The notes: generated by a model from the sequence alone, not told the origin. Shown: positions 26,738-37,033, numbered from the stretch's first letter. The stretch is DNA of 64,000 bases from Comamonadaceae bacterium (GCA_027486755.1 JAIXOM010000004.1:1-64000); one strand, 5' to 3'. Numbers and translations are program-made.

Positions 26738-28510
26738 TCAGCCCGCCGCCTGCACCAGGCGATAAGCGGCCTGCGAGCCCGCCGGCTCGGGCAGCAATTG
26801 CCAGCGGCTTTGGTGAAAGGCGGCCACCGCCGGCCTGTGGGCGATCGAGATCAGGGCCCCGCCTGCTTCGCGGGTCAGCGCGCCCAGGCGGGCATAGAGG
26901 GTTTGCTCGGCCTGCTCGTCCAGCGCGCTGGTGGCCTCGTCGGCAAATACCCAGCGCGGCCGTTTGAGCAGCACGCGTGCGATGGCCAGGCGTTGCTGCT
27001 CGCCGCCAGAGAGCTTTTGCGTCCAGGCATCCTCCTCGTCCAGACGGCCGGCCAGGTGGCCCAGCAAGGCATCACTGAGGGCCTGCTGCAGCTGCTGATC
27101 GGTAAAGCGCGCAACCGGTTCCGGATAGGCCAGCGCGGCGCGCAGGGAGCCGTCCGGGAAATACGGCCGCTGCGGGATGAACATCACATCGGCCGGCATG
27201 GTCACCCGGCCTCGGGCAAAGGGCCAGATGCCGGCGAAGGCGCGAAACAGGGTGGACTTGCCGCTGCCCGAAGGCCCTTGCAGCAGCACACTTTGGCCGA
27301 CATTGACCTGCAACTGCAGGTGGGCCAGCAAGGTCTTGCCGCTGGGCAGGTCCAGGCTCAGGTCGCTGGCTTGCAGGCTCTGCTCCTGGCCACTGTCCCG
27401 ACGCTCTACATCGGCGCTGGCAGCGCGGGTCTGCAGATGCGCCTCGAAGCTGGTCAGGCGGTCGGTGGTGGCGCGCCAGGCGGCCAGGGTGGCGTAGTTC
27501 TCCACAAACCAGCTCAAGGCATCTTGCACCCGGGAAAAGGCCGAGGCCACCTGCATCAACTGGCCCAGCGCAATGGCGCCGCTGAAAAAACGCGGCGCCG
27601 CCACCACAAACGGAAACACCGTCGCCGCCTGGCCGAAGAAGTTGGTAAAGCCCACCAGATTCTTCTGCTTCTTGAGCAGTTGCAGGTAGTTGCTCATCAC
27701 CCGCGAAAACCGCAGGTCCAGGTGCTCGCGCTCAACCACCTGGCCAGCATCGAGCGCAATCGATTCACTGTATTCGCGCACCCGCACCAGGTGATGGCGG
27801 AAGTCGGCCTCATAGCGCTGCTGCATGAAGTTCAGCGCGATCTGCGGCCGGCCGATGTAGTGGGTGATGACACTGCCCAGGGTGCAGTAGAGCACCGCCA
27901 TCCAGACCATGAAGCCATCGATGCTGTAGGTCTGGCCGCCCAGGTTGAAGCTGAACTCGCCCGACAGCGTCCACAAGATGCCCACAAAGCTGGCCAGCGT
28001 GACCACCGCGTTGAGCAAGCCCATGCTCAGCGAGACGGTGTAGGAGGTAAACAGGTTGATGTCTTCCTGAATGCGCTGATCGGGGTTGTCGGGCAGCACT
28101 GCACCCGGGCCGCCGGCATAGCGCGCCAGCTCCATGCGGTAGAAGCGGTGGTCGGCCAGCCAGCGCTCCAGGTAGTGGTGGGTCATCCAGCGGCGCCAGC
28201 GCAGCTCGAGCATCTGGGTCAGGTAGAAGCGGTAAATCGCAATGAGGATGAAGGCAAAGGCCAGGTAGCTAAAGCGCAGCAGTTCGCGCCAGAAGACGGC
28301 TTCGTTCTTGTCCTGCAAGGCGTCGTAAAACACCCGGTTCCAGTCGTTGATCAGCACCAGCATGTAGACCGCGGCCAGATTGAGCGCAACGATGGCCGCC
28401 AACAGACCGCGTGCCTGCCAGCGCTGATCCGACTGAAAGTAAGGCAAGGCCAGGGCCCGGACCCTGCCTGCGAACACGGCAAAGGATTGAAGTTTGGAAA
28501 AGATGGACAT
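26738..28510 (-). CDS. SbmA/BacA-type ABC transporter (fused permease-ATPase)
   Basis: A 590-residue inner-membrane protein. The N-terminal SbmA/BacA-like membrane domain (helices from about residue 35, NDWNRVFYDALQDKNEAVFW, RWMTHHYLERWLADHRFYRM) is followed by an ATPase domain with Walker A GPSGSGKST near 405, signature LSGGEQQR near 505 and Walker B VFADEATSALDE. This YddA-like layout is usually linked to uptake of peptides or very-long-chain/cobalamin-like substrates; the substrate here is unknown. ATG at 28510 chosen over an upstream frame extension that crosses a hairpin. Confidence 0.92.
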   Translation of the reverse strand: MSIFSKLQSFAVFAGRVRALALPYFQSDQRWQARGLLAAIVALNLAAVYMLVLINDWNRVFYDALQDKNEAVFWRELLRFSYLAFAFILIAIYRFYLTQMLELRWRRWMTHHYLERWLADHRFYRMELARYAGGPGAVLPDNPDQRIQEDINLFTSYTVSLSMGLLNAVVTLASFVGILWTLSGEFSFNLGGQTYSIDGFMVWMAVLYCTLGSVITHYIGRPQIALNFMQQRYEADFRHHLVRVREYSESIALDAGQVVEREHLDLRFSRVMSNYLQLLKKQKNLVGFTNFFGQAATVFPFVVAAPRFFSGAIALGQLMQVASAFSRVQDALSWFVENYATLAAWRATTDRLTSFEAHLQTRAASADVERRDSGQEQSLQASDLSLDLPSGKTLLAHLQLQVNVGQSVLLQGPSGSGKSTLFRAFAGIWPFARGRVTMPADVMFIPQRPYFPDGSLRAALAYPEPVARFTDQQLQQALSDALLGHLAGRLDEEDAWTQKLSGGEQQRLAIARVLLKRPRWVFADEATSALDEQAEQTLYARLGALTREAGGALISIAHRPAVAAFHQSRWQLLPEPAGSQAAYRLVQAAG

Positions 28511-28534
28511 GAACAACCCCGAAACAGACCCAAA

Positions 28535-28561
28535 GGGCCGATGGTAGCGGTCCATCGGCCC
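28535..28561 (-). terminator. Perfect 10-bp inverted repeat between permease and ABC genes
   Basis: GGGCCGATGG and CCATCGGCCC form a perfect 10-bp stem with a 7-nt loop, 80 bp after the permease stop and 25 bp before the ABC start. On the minus strand it is followed by CTTTGGGTCTGTTTC. It may terminate permease transcripts or attenuate the ABC gene. Confidence 0.55.
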
Positions 28562-28641
28562 TGGTCCGGGGTGTATGGGGCAGTCTTATGGGCAGCGCTG
28601 TAAACGCCGCCTGCTCAGGCGCAGCGCCGTGCCTGGCCCGC

Positions 28642-29997
28642 TCAGGCCGAAGTCAGCGCCTTTTCCCGCCAGCGCAGCACCAGCAAGGCCAGCAGTCCAC
28701 TGGCAATCAGCCACATCGAGACATGAATGGCTTTTTGGCTGATGGCATAGGTGATGCTGGAATAGGTGAGCCAGGCGCAGGCCGCACAAAACACCAGCGG
28801 CAACACCGGATAGAGCGGCACCTTGAAAGGCCTATCAGCCTGACCGTCGGTCTGGCGCAACCAGATCACCGACAAGCCCACCAGGAACAGAAAGCCCCAG
28901 AACACCGGGGCGGTGAACTCGACCATGGCAGAAAAGCCATCGGCCTCCTGTGTGCCCAGCAGGACCAGCGCGATGCTGATGATTGCCTGCATCCACAGCG
29001 CCTGTTTGGGACTGCCGATCTGGGTTTCCCATTGCCCGAGCTTTCTCAAGGCCAGCCAGTCGCGGCCCACGGCAAAGTTGGTGCGGGCGCCGACGATCAT
29101 GGTGGCGTTGATACTGGTCAGGGCAGCGATGGCTACGAACAGGCCCAGGGCCTTGTGCGCCCAGGGCCCGAAGGCCAGACCGAGCAGGTCAGAGGCAGCC
29201 GTCTTGCTGCTGCTCAGACCTTTGAAGCCCAAGCCCATGAGCAGGGCCAGGTTGACCAGCAGGTAGATCGCCGTCAGCACCAGCATGCTCGCCACAATCA
29301 CCCAGACCATGGTGCGTGGCCCGCCGCGCAGCTCGGCCGACACATAGGCCGACTCGTTCCAACCGCCAAAAGTCAACAGCACGAAGACGAGGCACAAGCC
29401 CCACTGGGCCGGCGCCGGTGCCTGGACAAACCAACTGATGGCCCCCGATGCGGGCGCATCGACCCAAAAGCCGGCCACGACCACCGCCAGCAGTCCCAGC
29501 ACTTCGAGCGAGGTCAGCAAGGTCTGCACCCGCGACGAGGTGTTGATACCGGCCAGATTGACGGCGGTCAGGAAGATGACGATGCCCAGGGCCCAGATCG
29601 CGCTGGAATAGGCGCCCAGATTGAGCAGCGTGCTCATATAGTCGCCAAACACAAAGGCCAGCAGGGCGATCGAGCCGGTGTTGATGATGGTGGCGCGCGA
29701 CCAGCCATACATAAAGGACAGGTTGCGCCCAAAGGCACGCTGCAGAAAATGGTAGTCGCCGCCAGCGCTCGGGTAAGCGGTGCACAGCTCGGCATAGCAC
29801 AGTGCGCCGGCGATCGAGATCAGCGCACCGACCACCCACAGCACCAGAGCCCAGCCCGCGTCACCGCTGATGCCCGCCACCAGCGACGGGGTTTTGAAAA
29901 TGCCGGCACCGATGACGATACCGACAATCAGCGCCAGGGCAGACAGGGGATGAAGCAGGCGCAGCGGTTGCGCCTGCTGTTGGACAGAAGTGTTCAC
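28642..29997 (-). CDS. APC-superfamily amino acid permease
   Basis: A 451-residue integral membrane protein with about 12 hydrophobic helices. The APC start IVGIVIGAGIFKTPSLVA (residues about 24-41) and the following CYAELCTAYPSAGGDYHFL motif are diagnostic. It likely exchanges or imports amino acids or polyamines at the inner membrane; specificity is not evident. The start codon is GTG at 29997. The gene is 33 bp from the upstream methyltransferase stop, so the two may be co-transcribed. Confidence 0.93.
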   Translation of the reverse strand: MNTSVQQQAQPLRLLHPLSALALIVGIVIGAGIFKTPSLVAGISGDAGWALVLWVVGALISIAGALCYAELCTAYPSAGGDYHFLQRAFGRNLSFMYGWSRATIINTGSIALLAFVFGDYMSTLLNLGAYSSAIWALGIVIFLTAVNLAGINTSSRVQTLLTSLEVLGLLAVVVAGFWVDAPASGAISWFVQAPAPAQWGLCLVFVLLTFGGWNESAYVSAELRGGPRTMVWVIVASMLVLTAIYLLVNLALLMGLGFKGLSSSKTAASDLLGLAFGPWAHKALGLFVAIAALTSINATMIVGARTNFAVGRDWLALRKLGQWETQIGSPKQALWMQAIISIALVLLGTQEADGFSAMVEFTAPVFWGFLFLVGLSVIWLRQTDGQADRPFKVPLYPVLPLVFCAACAWLTYSSITYAISQKAIHVSMWLIASGLLALLVLRWREKALTSA

Positions 29998-30030
29998 AGT
30001 CGCTCGGGTTGATCCGTCAACACGCGTCTA

Positions 30031-30864
30031 TCACAGGCGCTTGGCTTCGACCGGTGTCTGCAGGCCGGCCGAGTTGATAGTGCCAGTGATGCGATCGCTG
30101 GCAACGCGGCCGGTGAAGGTGTGGACATTCTTGTCGGGCGTGATGAACTGGAAGCTGATGTCCTCGCCGCGCAAGCGGGCTCCGACCAGCGGCTGAGTGT
30201 TGCTGGCACGGGTAAACATGCCGCCGATGTTCTGATAGGTCTGACGCAGACTCACGCGCATCGGACCCCCCTCCATACCGCTGAACATCCAGTCGCCTTC
30301 GACCTGCGCTGGAACCACCCAGAAATAGCCGCGGGCGTATTCATGGCTCATCGTCTCGTCGGGCTCCCAATCGCCCATGGTGAAGGCGTGGGACACGACG
30401 CGGGTACCCGGCTTCATCTTCAGCAGGGTCGGACGCAGGCGCAAGTTGAGATCGGGCAAGAGATACAGCGTGACCACGTTGGCCGAACTGAAGTTCTCCA
30501 CGAAGATGTCGCCGGTGATGATGCGCACCCTCTCGGTCATGCCCGCTTCCTGGACCTTGCAGCGGGCGTAGTCGGCCATCTTCGGGTTGAATTCGATGCC
30601 TACGGACTGCGCGCCGAATTTGCGGGCAGCAGTGATGGCGATGATGCCGTCACCGGCGCCCAGGTCGAACACCCGGTCTTGCGCCGTGACTTTGGCTGCG
30701 GTGAGCATTTTGTCGATCAGGGGCTCGGGGGTGGGAATCCAGATGACGTCCTTGCCAGACTGGCCGCGGGTGGGAGCAAGGTCCTTGCAGGGATCAGCCC
30801 AGGCAGAACCCAGGGTCATAAAGCCGGCCAGCACGGCAAACATCAAGCGTCGTGAAGCAATCAC
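30031..30864 (-). CDS. Class I SAM-dependent methyltransferase with signal peptide
   Basis: A 277-residue protein. A Rossmann methyltransferase core, VFDLGAGDGIIAITAARKFGAQSVGIEFN, lies near residue 65, with a later TLYLLPDLN segment. The N-terminus MIASRRLMFAVLAGFMTLGSAWADPC is a convincing Sec signal peptide with an Ala-X-Ala site, placing a nominal SAM enzyme outside the cytoplasm. AGGAG sits 6 bp before the GTG at 30864, which is why I prefer this start to the TTG two codons upstream. Residues after about 180 form a separate beta-rich part. Substrate unknown. Confidence 0.82.
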   Translation of the reverse strand: MIASRRLMFAVLAGFMTLGSAWADPCKDLAPTRGQSGKDVIWIPTPEPLIDKMLTAAKVTAQDRVFDLGAGDGIIAITAARKFGAQSVGIEFNPKMADYARCKVQEAGMTERVRIITGDIFVENFSSANVVTLYLLPDLNLRLRPTLLKMKPGTRVVSHAFTMGDWEPDETMSHEYARGYFWVVPAQVEGDWMFSGMEGGPMRVSLRQTYQNIGGMFTRASNTQPLVGARLRGEDISFQFITPDKNVHTFTGRVASDRITGTINSAGLQTPVEAKRL

Positions 30865-31111
30865 AGTCAACTCCTGTTAGAAATTAGTTTGTACCGGCCC
30901 TGATTTTTCCGCAAATACGGCTTCGGAGCGCGCCAGCTGACAATTTAGAAGATTTATAGCTGCCGCGTAAGCCCCTGGGGAAAGTCCTCATGATTTACAG
31001 CTAAGTACTAACCCTAGGTCTTGCGGGATTCTTCGAAACATGGTGGCTCACCGCGGGCGCGCACGCGGGCCTGTGTGCGGACATGTGTGCGGGCCGGCGT
31101 GCGGGCTGAGC
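30865..31111. other. Intergenic region, no gene
   Basis: This 247-bp gap contains the methyltransferase promoter region (AT-rich, about 30880-30960) and a GC-rich imperfect repeat of GTGTGCGG-like words next to the boxA stop (31048-31105). I see no coding sequence. Confidence 0.5.
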
Positions 31112-32407
31112 TCAGTAGGTTTCCAGGTGCAAGCGCCCGTCGCGTTTGAGCGAGCCGGCAACTGAATCCCAGTCCAGGCCGGCCTGCTGGGCCACGTCGC
31201 GCAAGGCCAGCACCACGCCCTCTTCCATGCTCTTGAGCCCGCAGACATAAAAGTAGGTGGACGGGTCCTTGAGCGCGAGCGCCAGATCGGCGGCGCGCTC
31301 GCGCATCAGGTCCTGCACATAGCGCTTGGGCTGACCGGGCGTGCGCGAGAAGGCGAAATGCAGTTCGATGAAATCCTTGGGCAGGCTCTGCAAGGGACCA
31401 AAGTAGGGCAGCTCCTGCTGGGTGCGGGCACCGAAGAACAGCATCAGCTTGCCGCCCTCGAACTTGCCCGACGCGCGCAGACGGCGGCGCCATTCGGTCA
31501 TGGCCCGCATCGGCGCAGAGCCGGTACCGGTGCAGATCATGACGATGCTCGAGCGCGGATGGTTGGGCATCAGGAAGCTGCTGCCAAATGGCCCGATCAC
31601 TTCGACCTTGTCGCCGACTTGCAGGTCGCACATGAAATTGGAGGCCACGCCGCGCACCGGCTGGCCCTGGTGGTCTTCGAGCACCCGCTTGATGGTCAGC
31701 GACAGGTTGTTGTGCCCAGGGCGCTCACCGTTGCGCGGGCTGGCCACCGAATACTGGCGGGCATGGTGGGGCCGGCCGCTGGCGTCGACGCCGGGAGGGA
31801 TGATGCCGATGGACTGCCCTTCAAGCACCGGAAAGGGCGTGGCGCCGAAATCAAGAACGACATGGTGGGTGTCGTAGTCCTTACCAACTTCAGTGACCCG
31901 CAAATTGCCGGTCACGGTGGCGGTGATGGTTTTGTCCGCCGCCTTGGGGCCGTATAGATTGGTGTAAGGGTGCGCAGCCGACCAGGGCGGCATGCTCGCG
32001 CCATACTGGGCCGAATTGAAACTGCTGCCCTGGGCTTGCGCTGCGGCAGAAGCCGCCGAAGCAGCACTGAACTCTGGCTGCCCCTGGCTTGACGAACCAG
32101 CATCCGCACCAAACTCGGCCAGTTGCTCGCTGCTGAGTTCACCGGGTAGCTCGTCCCAGCTCAGTTGCTCGTCCAGGCTGTAGGCCTTGACCTTGGGCAT
32201 CTGCCGCCAGTTATCAATAGAACCGGTGGGGCAAGGCGGCACGCAAGCCATGCACAGATTGCACTTGTCGGCATCGACCACATAGTTGCGCGAGTCGTGG
32301 GTGATCGCGCCCACCGGGCAGGTGGCCTCACAGGTGTTGCAGCGGATGCAGATCTCGGGGTCAATCAAGTGCTGCTGAATCAAGGCGGCTTCAGTGGGGG
32401 CGTTCAT
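31112..32407 (-). CDS. boxA: Benzoyl-CoA 2,3-epoxidase, reductase component BoxA
   Basis: A 431-residue iron-sulphur flavoprotein that passes electrons from NADPH to the BoxB epoxidase. Two 4Fe-4S clusters are evident near the N-terminus: [12 protein letters not shown] and [13 protein letters not shown] low-complexity Ala/Ser/Gln linker (about 90-125) follows, then a ferredoxin-NADP reductase module with RQYSVASPR (FAD) and [14 protein letters not shown] (NADP) motifs and the C-terminal [12 protein letters not shown]. Start [12 protein letters not shown] at 32407. It is last in boxC-boxB-boxA, separated from boxB by 270 bp of REP-like repeats. Confidence 0.96.
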   Translation of the reverse strand: MNAPTEAALIQQHLIDPEICIRCNTCEATCPVGAITHDSRNYVVDADKCNLCMACVPPCPTGSIDNWRQMPKVKAYSLDEQLSWDELPGELSSEQLAEFGADAGSSSQGQPEFSAASAASAAAQAQGSSFNSAQYGASMPPWSAAHPYTNLYGPKAADKTITATVTGNLRVTEVGKDYDTHHVVLDFGATPFPVLEGQSIGIIPPGVDASGRPHHARQYSVASPRNGERPGHNNLSLTIKRVLEDHQGQPVRGVASNFMCDLQVGDKVEVIGPFGSSFLMPNHPRSSIVMICTGTGSAPMRAMTEWRRRLRASGKFEGGKLMLFFGARTQQELPYFGPLQSLPKDFIELHFAFSRTPGQPKRYVQDLMRERAADLALALKDPSTYFYVCGLKSMEEGVVLALRDVAQQAGLDWDSVAGSLKRDGRLHLETY

Positions 32408-32479
32408 GGCGGTCTCCGTCGTCAAGATTTTCTTTATGGTCAGGTCCAGCGCAAGCGCCATATTGTGCAAGTGCGCCCG

Positions 32480-32676
32480 GTGGGAGTGCCGCCTTGTGGA
32501 AGCGCCGCCTTGTGGGAGCGCCGCCCTCGGCGCGATGCGGCCTTGGAACAAGCACAGCGCCCAGCTTCAAGCCCATCGCCGCGAGGGCGCGGCTCCCACA
32601 CCCTAGCCCGACGCACTGGCGTGAGTGTGTGGGAGCGCCGCCTTGTGGGAGCGCCGCCCTCGGCGCGGTGCGGCGC
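32480..32676. repeat. REP-like composite cluster inside the box operon
   Basis: The boxB-boxA gap (32408-32677) holds partial forward elements at 32480-32510, a full forward GCGCCG-stem element (32511-32543), a reverse GCCGCG-stem element (32573-32602), the word GACGCACTGGCGTGAG (about 32610) and further forward elements to 32676. The 32511-32602 pair and its spacer (ACAAGCACAG...TTCAAGCCC) match 26555-26653 closely. Confidence 0.88.
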
Positions 32677-32677
32677 T

Positions 32678-34105
<1,428 letters not shown>

Positions 34106-34191
34106 CTGAAGTCTCCAAAGAGGGTGAACGACCAGGGTGGAGGAGGTTCGGTTGCAGCGCGCCACCTTCAGCCGCACTGCACAACGTAGGT

Positions 34192-34221
34192 GGCCGGCCC
34201 GCCCCCGAGGGCGTTCCGGCC
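34192..34221 (-). terminator. Intercistronic hairpin boxC-boxB
   Basis: GGCCGG and CCGGCC, with an inner CGCCC/GGGCG pairing, can form an interrupted stem-loop about 10 bp after the boxC stop. It may be a processing or stability element in the polycistronic mRNA rather than a full terminator. Confidence 0.45.
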
Positions 34222-34230
34222 GGATTCAGC

Positions 34231-35898
34231 TCAGACCCTGTTCCAGTCAAAGGCGGCCTTGTCGCCCTTGCCGTAGACCTTGAGGGCACCTTTTTCGCCG
34301 ACGGCGTTGGGGCGCTGGAAGATCCAGTTCTGCCAGGCGGTCAGACGCCCGAACACACGGGTGACCATGTTTTCCTTGCCATTAAAGCGCAGATTGGCTT
34401 CCAGGCCGGTCAGCGAGTCGGGCGACATGCTCACACGCTCTTCGATGGCCAGGCGGGTCTCGTCGGCCCAGTCGATGTCGTCGGGGTTGGCGGTCACCAG
34501 GCCCACAGCAAAGGCGGCGTCGGCGTCCAGCGGCTGGCCGGCCTTGGCGCGCACCGCGTCCAGGGCCGGCGCCTCCTCATAGAAGCGGCGGGCCAGGCGG
34601 CTTTGGCCGGTGGCCATGGGCAGCAGGCCAAAGTTGGCTTCGCCCACCGTGATGACCGGGGCCTGGGCCTCGTCGTCCGGCAGGGCCAGCATGTAGCTGC
34701 GGTCGCAGGCCAGGGCCAGCTCGAGGTAGGAGCCAGCAAAGCAGGATCCGGGCTCGATCAACGCGAACAGGCTGCGCGAGGAGACGTCCAGGCGGCTGAA
34801 GGTGCGGCGCAGGTAGCCGACGGTTTCGCGGGCCAGCCAGTGGCTCTGGTTGGCCAGCAGGAAGGAGTCCATGCTGAGTACGGCCTGGCTGTCGCCCGAG
34901 GTCTTGATCAGCCACAGGCCGATGTCCAGCTCATTGGTGCGCATGTGCAAGATGGCGTCTTCCAACTGGCGCACCAGGGCCAGCGGGAACCACTTGTCGC
35001 CCAGGGCCTGGGCAGCGGCCATGTCCTGGGGCTGGGCGCCGCTGGGGCTCTTGACCACAAAGGTGGCCAGGCGCTTGGCGCGGTCGATCTCAACGGTGAC
35101 ATGCTCGTAGCGGATGGCATCGGCTTCCAGCGTGCGCTCAAGCGGCGTGAGGGCCACGCCTTGGGCGCTGTCGGGACGCTGGCTCTTGGCGGCCAGGGCC
35201 AGGGCGCGGGCCTTGACGCGCTCGCCGAACACGGCGGGCTTGGCGACCTCGTCGACCAGGCGCCAGTCCACGGCTTTTTGGCCGCGCACGCCTTCCACGC
35301 TGGTGCAGAAAATGTCGGCCAGGTCATGGCGCACCTTGCGCTTGTCGGTCACGCGGGTGAGACCGCCGGTGCCAGGCAGCACGCCCAGCAGCGGCACTTC
35401 GGGCAGGCTTACGGCACTCGCGCGGTCATCGACCAGCACGATCTCGTCGCAGGCCAGGGCCACCTCATAGCCACCGCCGGCGCAAGCGCCGTTGACGGCG
35501 GCCAGGAACTTCAGTCCTTCGTGGGCGGAAGAATCTTCCAGCCCGTTGCGGGTCTCGTTGGTGAACTTGCAGAAGTTCACTTTCCAGGTATGGCTGGACA
35601 CACCCAGCATGAAGATGTTGGCGCCGGAGCAAAACACCTTGTCCTTGGCGCTGGTCAGCACCACGGTCTTGACTTCGGGGTGCTCGAAGCGGATGCGGTT
35701 GACCGCGTCGTTGAGTTCGACGTCCACGCCCAGGTCATACGAGTTGAGCTTGAGCTTGTACCCAGGGCGCAGGCCGGCGTTCTCGTCGATGTCGATTTTC
35801 AGCGTGGCGATCTGGCCGTCAGCGCTCAGCTTGATGTGGCGGTACTGCTCGGGCTGGGTGCGGTAGTCGACGATGTGGGCGACGGGGTTGGTGCTCAT
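34231..35898 (-). CDS. boxC: 2,3-epoxybenzoyl-CoA dihydrolase BoxC
   Basis: A 555-residue crotonase-superfamily enzyme that hydrolytically opens the epoxybenzoyl-CoA ring, releasing formate and giving 3,4-dehydroadipyl-CoA semialdehyde. Two crotonase-like halves are seen: FCSGANIFMLG and NGACAGGGYEVALACDEIVLVDDRASAVSLPEVPLLG in the first, EPGSCFAGSYLELALACDRSYML in the second. First gene of the leftward box operon, with GGAGAG before the ATG and a strong promoter upstream. Confidence 0.97.
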   Translation of the reverse strand: MSTNPVAHIVDYRTQPEQYRHIKLSADGQIATLKIDIDENAGLRPGYKLKLNSYDLGVDVELNDAVNRIRFEHPEVKTVVLTSAKDKVFCSGANIFMLGVSSHTWKVNFCKFTNETRNGLEDSSAHEGLKFLAAVNGACAGGGYEVALACDEIVLVDDRASAVSLPEVPLLGVLPGTGGLTRVTDKRKVRHDLADIFCTSVEGVRGQKAVDWRLVDEVAKPAVFGERVKARALALAAKSQRPDSAQGVALTPLERTLEADAIRYEHVTVEIDRAKRLATFVVKSPSGAQPQDMAAAQALGDKWFPLALVRQLEDAILHMRTNELDIGLWLIKTSGDSQAVLSMDSFLLANQSHWLARETVGYLRRTFSRLDVSSRSLFALIEPGSCFAGSYLELALACDRSYMLALPDDEAQAPVITVGEANFGLLPMATGQSRLARRFYEEAPALDAVRAKAGQPLDADAAFAVGLVTANPDDIDWADETRLAIEERVSMSPDSLTGLEANLRFNGKENMVTRVFGRLTAWQNWIFQRPNAVGEKGALKVYGKGDKAAFDWNRV

Positions 35899-35948
35899 GG
35901 GGCGTCTCTCCTTGGGTGTGCTTGTGTTGGGCTTCAGACTCGGCCCAA

Positions 35949-35962
35949 TGCATCAAAGTGCA
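35949..35962 (-). promoter_or_regulatory. Putative BoxR operator, site I
   Basis: TGCA-N6-TGCA (minus strand TGCACTTTGATGCA), about 20 bp downstream of the predicted boxC transcription start. Confidence 0.65.
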
Positions 35963-35982
35963 CTTATTCCGAACCGATGACA

Positions 35983-35996
35983 AGCATCATATTGCA
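35983..35996 (-). promoter_or_regulatory. Putative BoxR operator, site II
   Basis: Minus-strand TGCAATATGATGCT (TGCA-N6-TGCT). It covers the -10 hexamer TATGAT of the boxC promoter completely, as expected for repression in the absence of benzoyl-CoA. Confidence 0.7.
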
Positions 35997-36014
35997 AGAA
36001 TTGGGGGCTGTCAA
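35986..36014 (-). promoter_or_regulatory. Predicted sigma-70 promoter of boxCBA
   Basis: Minus-strand TTGACA (36014-36009) and TATGAT (35991-35986) with a 17-bp spacer: a near-consensus promoter. Transcription should begin near 35979, about 80 nt before the boxC ATG. Confidence 0.75.
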
Positions 36015-36027
36015 GCATTTTTATGCA
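36014..36027 (-). promoter_or_regulatory. Putative BoxR operator, site III
   Basis: Minus-strand TGCATAAAAATGCT. Its last T is the first base of the -35 TTGACA. The same junction, TGCA-N6-TGCTTGACA, occurs at the rightward promoter (36992-37010). Confidence 0.7.
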
Positions 36028-36054
36028 TGCTCTCGAACAGTTTTTCCATCGCGC

Positions 36055-37011
36055 TCAAAGCGGCAGTTGCAGGGCCTGGCGTACAGTCTGGCGCAGCAGC
36101 GCAAAGGTGGCGTCTAGCGGCTGGGCGCTGGTATCCACCCGCAGTTGCGCCTTGGAATAAAAGGCCGCGCGGCCGGCCAGAATGCCCTTGAGGTCTTCCA
36201 TCGCCTCCTTGCTGGCCGCCATCGGCCGCATATCGCCCTGGGCTTGCACACGGCCCATATGGTCTTCAGGGTCGGCCTGCAGCCACACCGTGGTGCAGTG
36301 GGTAAGCAGTTCATTGAAAGTGGCCGGGTCCGAGACCAGCCCCCCCGGGGTGGCGATCACTGCCTCGGGATAGATCTGTAGGGCTTCTTCCAGCGCCCGC
36401 CGCTCGTAACGGCGGTAGGCGTTCTGACCGTAGAGCGCCTGAATCTCCGAGACGCTGCAGCCGGCAAATTTTTCGATCTCACGGCTCAGTTCCACAAAGG
36501 GAAAGCCCAGGTCCTCGGCCAGCAACTGTCCCAGCGTGGACTTGCCGGCGCCGCGCAGCCCAATCAGCGCCACACAGCTTTTGGGCGCATCCTCAGGGGC
36601 GGTGCCGCCCAGCAACTGGCCGATGGCCAGCCGCACCCGCCGCAGGTCGGCGTCATCCCGCCCGGACAGCAGCTCCCGGATGAAGAGCCACTCAGGTGAA
36701 GAAGTACTTACATCTCCAATAAGCTCCGCCAAGGGGCACTGCAGGGCCTCGGCCACCTGCGATAAGACCAGAATGGAGGCGTTGCCCTCACCGTACTCGA
36801 GGTTGGCCAGATGCCGCTCAGAAACGTCGGCGGCCTGCGACAAGGCCTTGCGCGTCATGCCTCGGCGTGAGCGCAGGCCGCGCACCCGCTCACCCAAGGC
36901 GACGAGGAGGGGGTTCTTGCGCTCGACCAGCTCGGGAGCGGACTCGATTCCGTTTCGCGATTCCTCAGAACCTGGTACTAACCCTGATATTTGCAATATA
37001 GTGCTTGACAT
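36055..37011 (-). CDS. boxR: BoxR transcriptional regulator
   Basis: A 318-residue regulator with an XRE-type HTH (ERVRGLRSRRGMTRKALSQAADVSERHLANLEYGEGNAS, about 42-80) fused to a shikimate-kinase-like domain with Walker A LIGLRGAGKSTLG near residue 150. BoxR binds benzoyl-CoA through the kinase-like domain and then releases box promoters. The start at 37011 is the only ATG in reach. It overlaps the rightward promoter -35 box. Weak RBS. Confidence 0.95.
   Translation of the reverse strand: MSSTILQISGLVPGSEESRNGIESAPELVERKNPLLVALGERVRGLRSRRGMTRKALSQAADVSERHLANLEYGEGNASILVLSQVAEALQCPLAELIGDVSTSSPEWLFIRELLSGRDDADLRRVRLAIGQLLGGTAPEDAPKSCVALIGLRGAGKSTLGQLLAEDLGFPFVELSREIEKFAGCSVSEIQALYGQNAYRRYERRALEEALQIYPEAVIATPGGLVSDPATFNELLTHCTTVWLQADPEDHMGRVQAQGDMRPMAASKEAMEDLKGILAGRAAFYSKAQLRVDTSAQPLDATFALLRQTVRQALQLPL
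36992..37005 (+). promoter_or_regulatory. Putative BoxR operator at the rightward box promoter
   Basis: TGCAATATAGTGCT (TGCA-N6-TGCT) lies within the first codons of boxR and joins directly to the -35 TTGACA of the rightward promoter, as site III does at boxC. Confidence 0.7.
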
Positions 37012-37033
37012 GCTCTGCTTTCGGATCTATCGT
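37005..37033 (+). promoter_or_regulatory. Predicted promoter for DUF4863-boxD-bclA-hydrolase
   Basis: TTGACA (37005-37010) and TATCGT (37028-37033) have a 17-bp spacer. The -35 box overlaps the boxR start codon on the other strand, so rightward initiation complexes and boxR translation start share the same DNA. Confidence 0.6.

Noticed and set aside
26426..28603. Long plus-strand open frame of 725 codons
   Set aside because: It lies over REP elements and antisense to the SbmA-type ABC transporter, and its His/Gln/Ala-rich translation is a shadow of high-GC codon bias.
31005..31015. GTACTAACCCT shared with 36975-36985 near boxR as a possible regulatory site
   Set aside because: An 11-base match between two places is expected by chance in a window of this size, and the positions relative to promoters differ.
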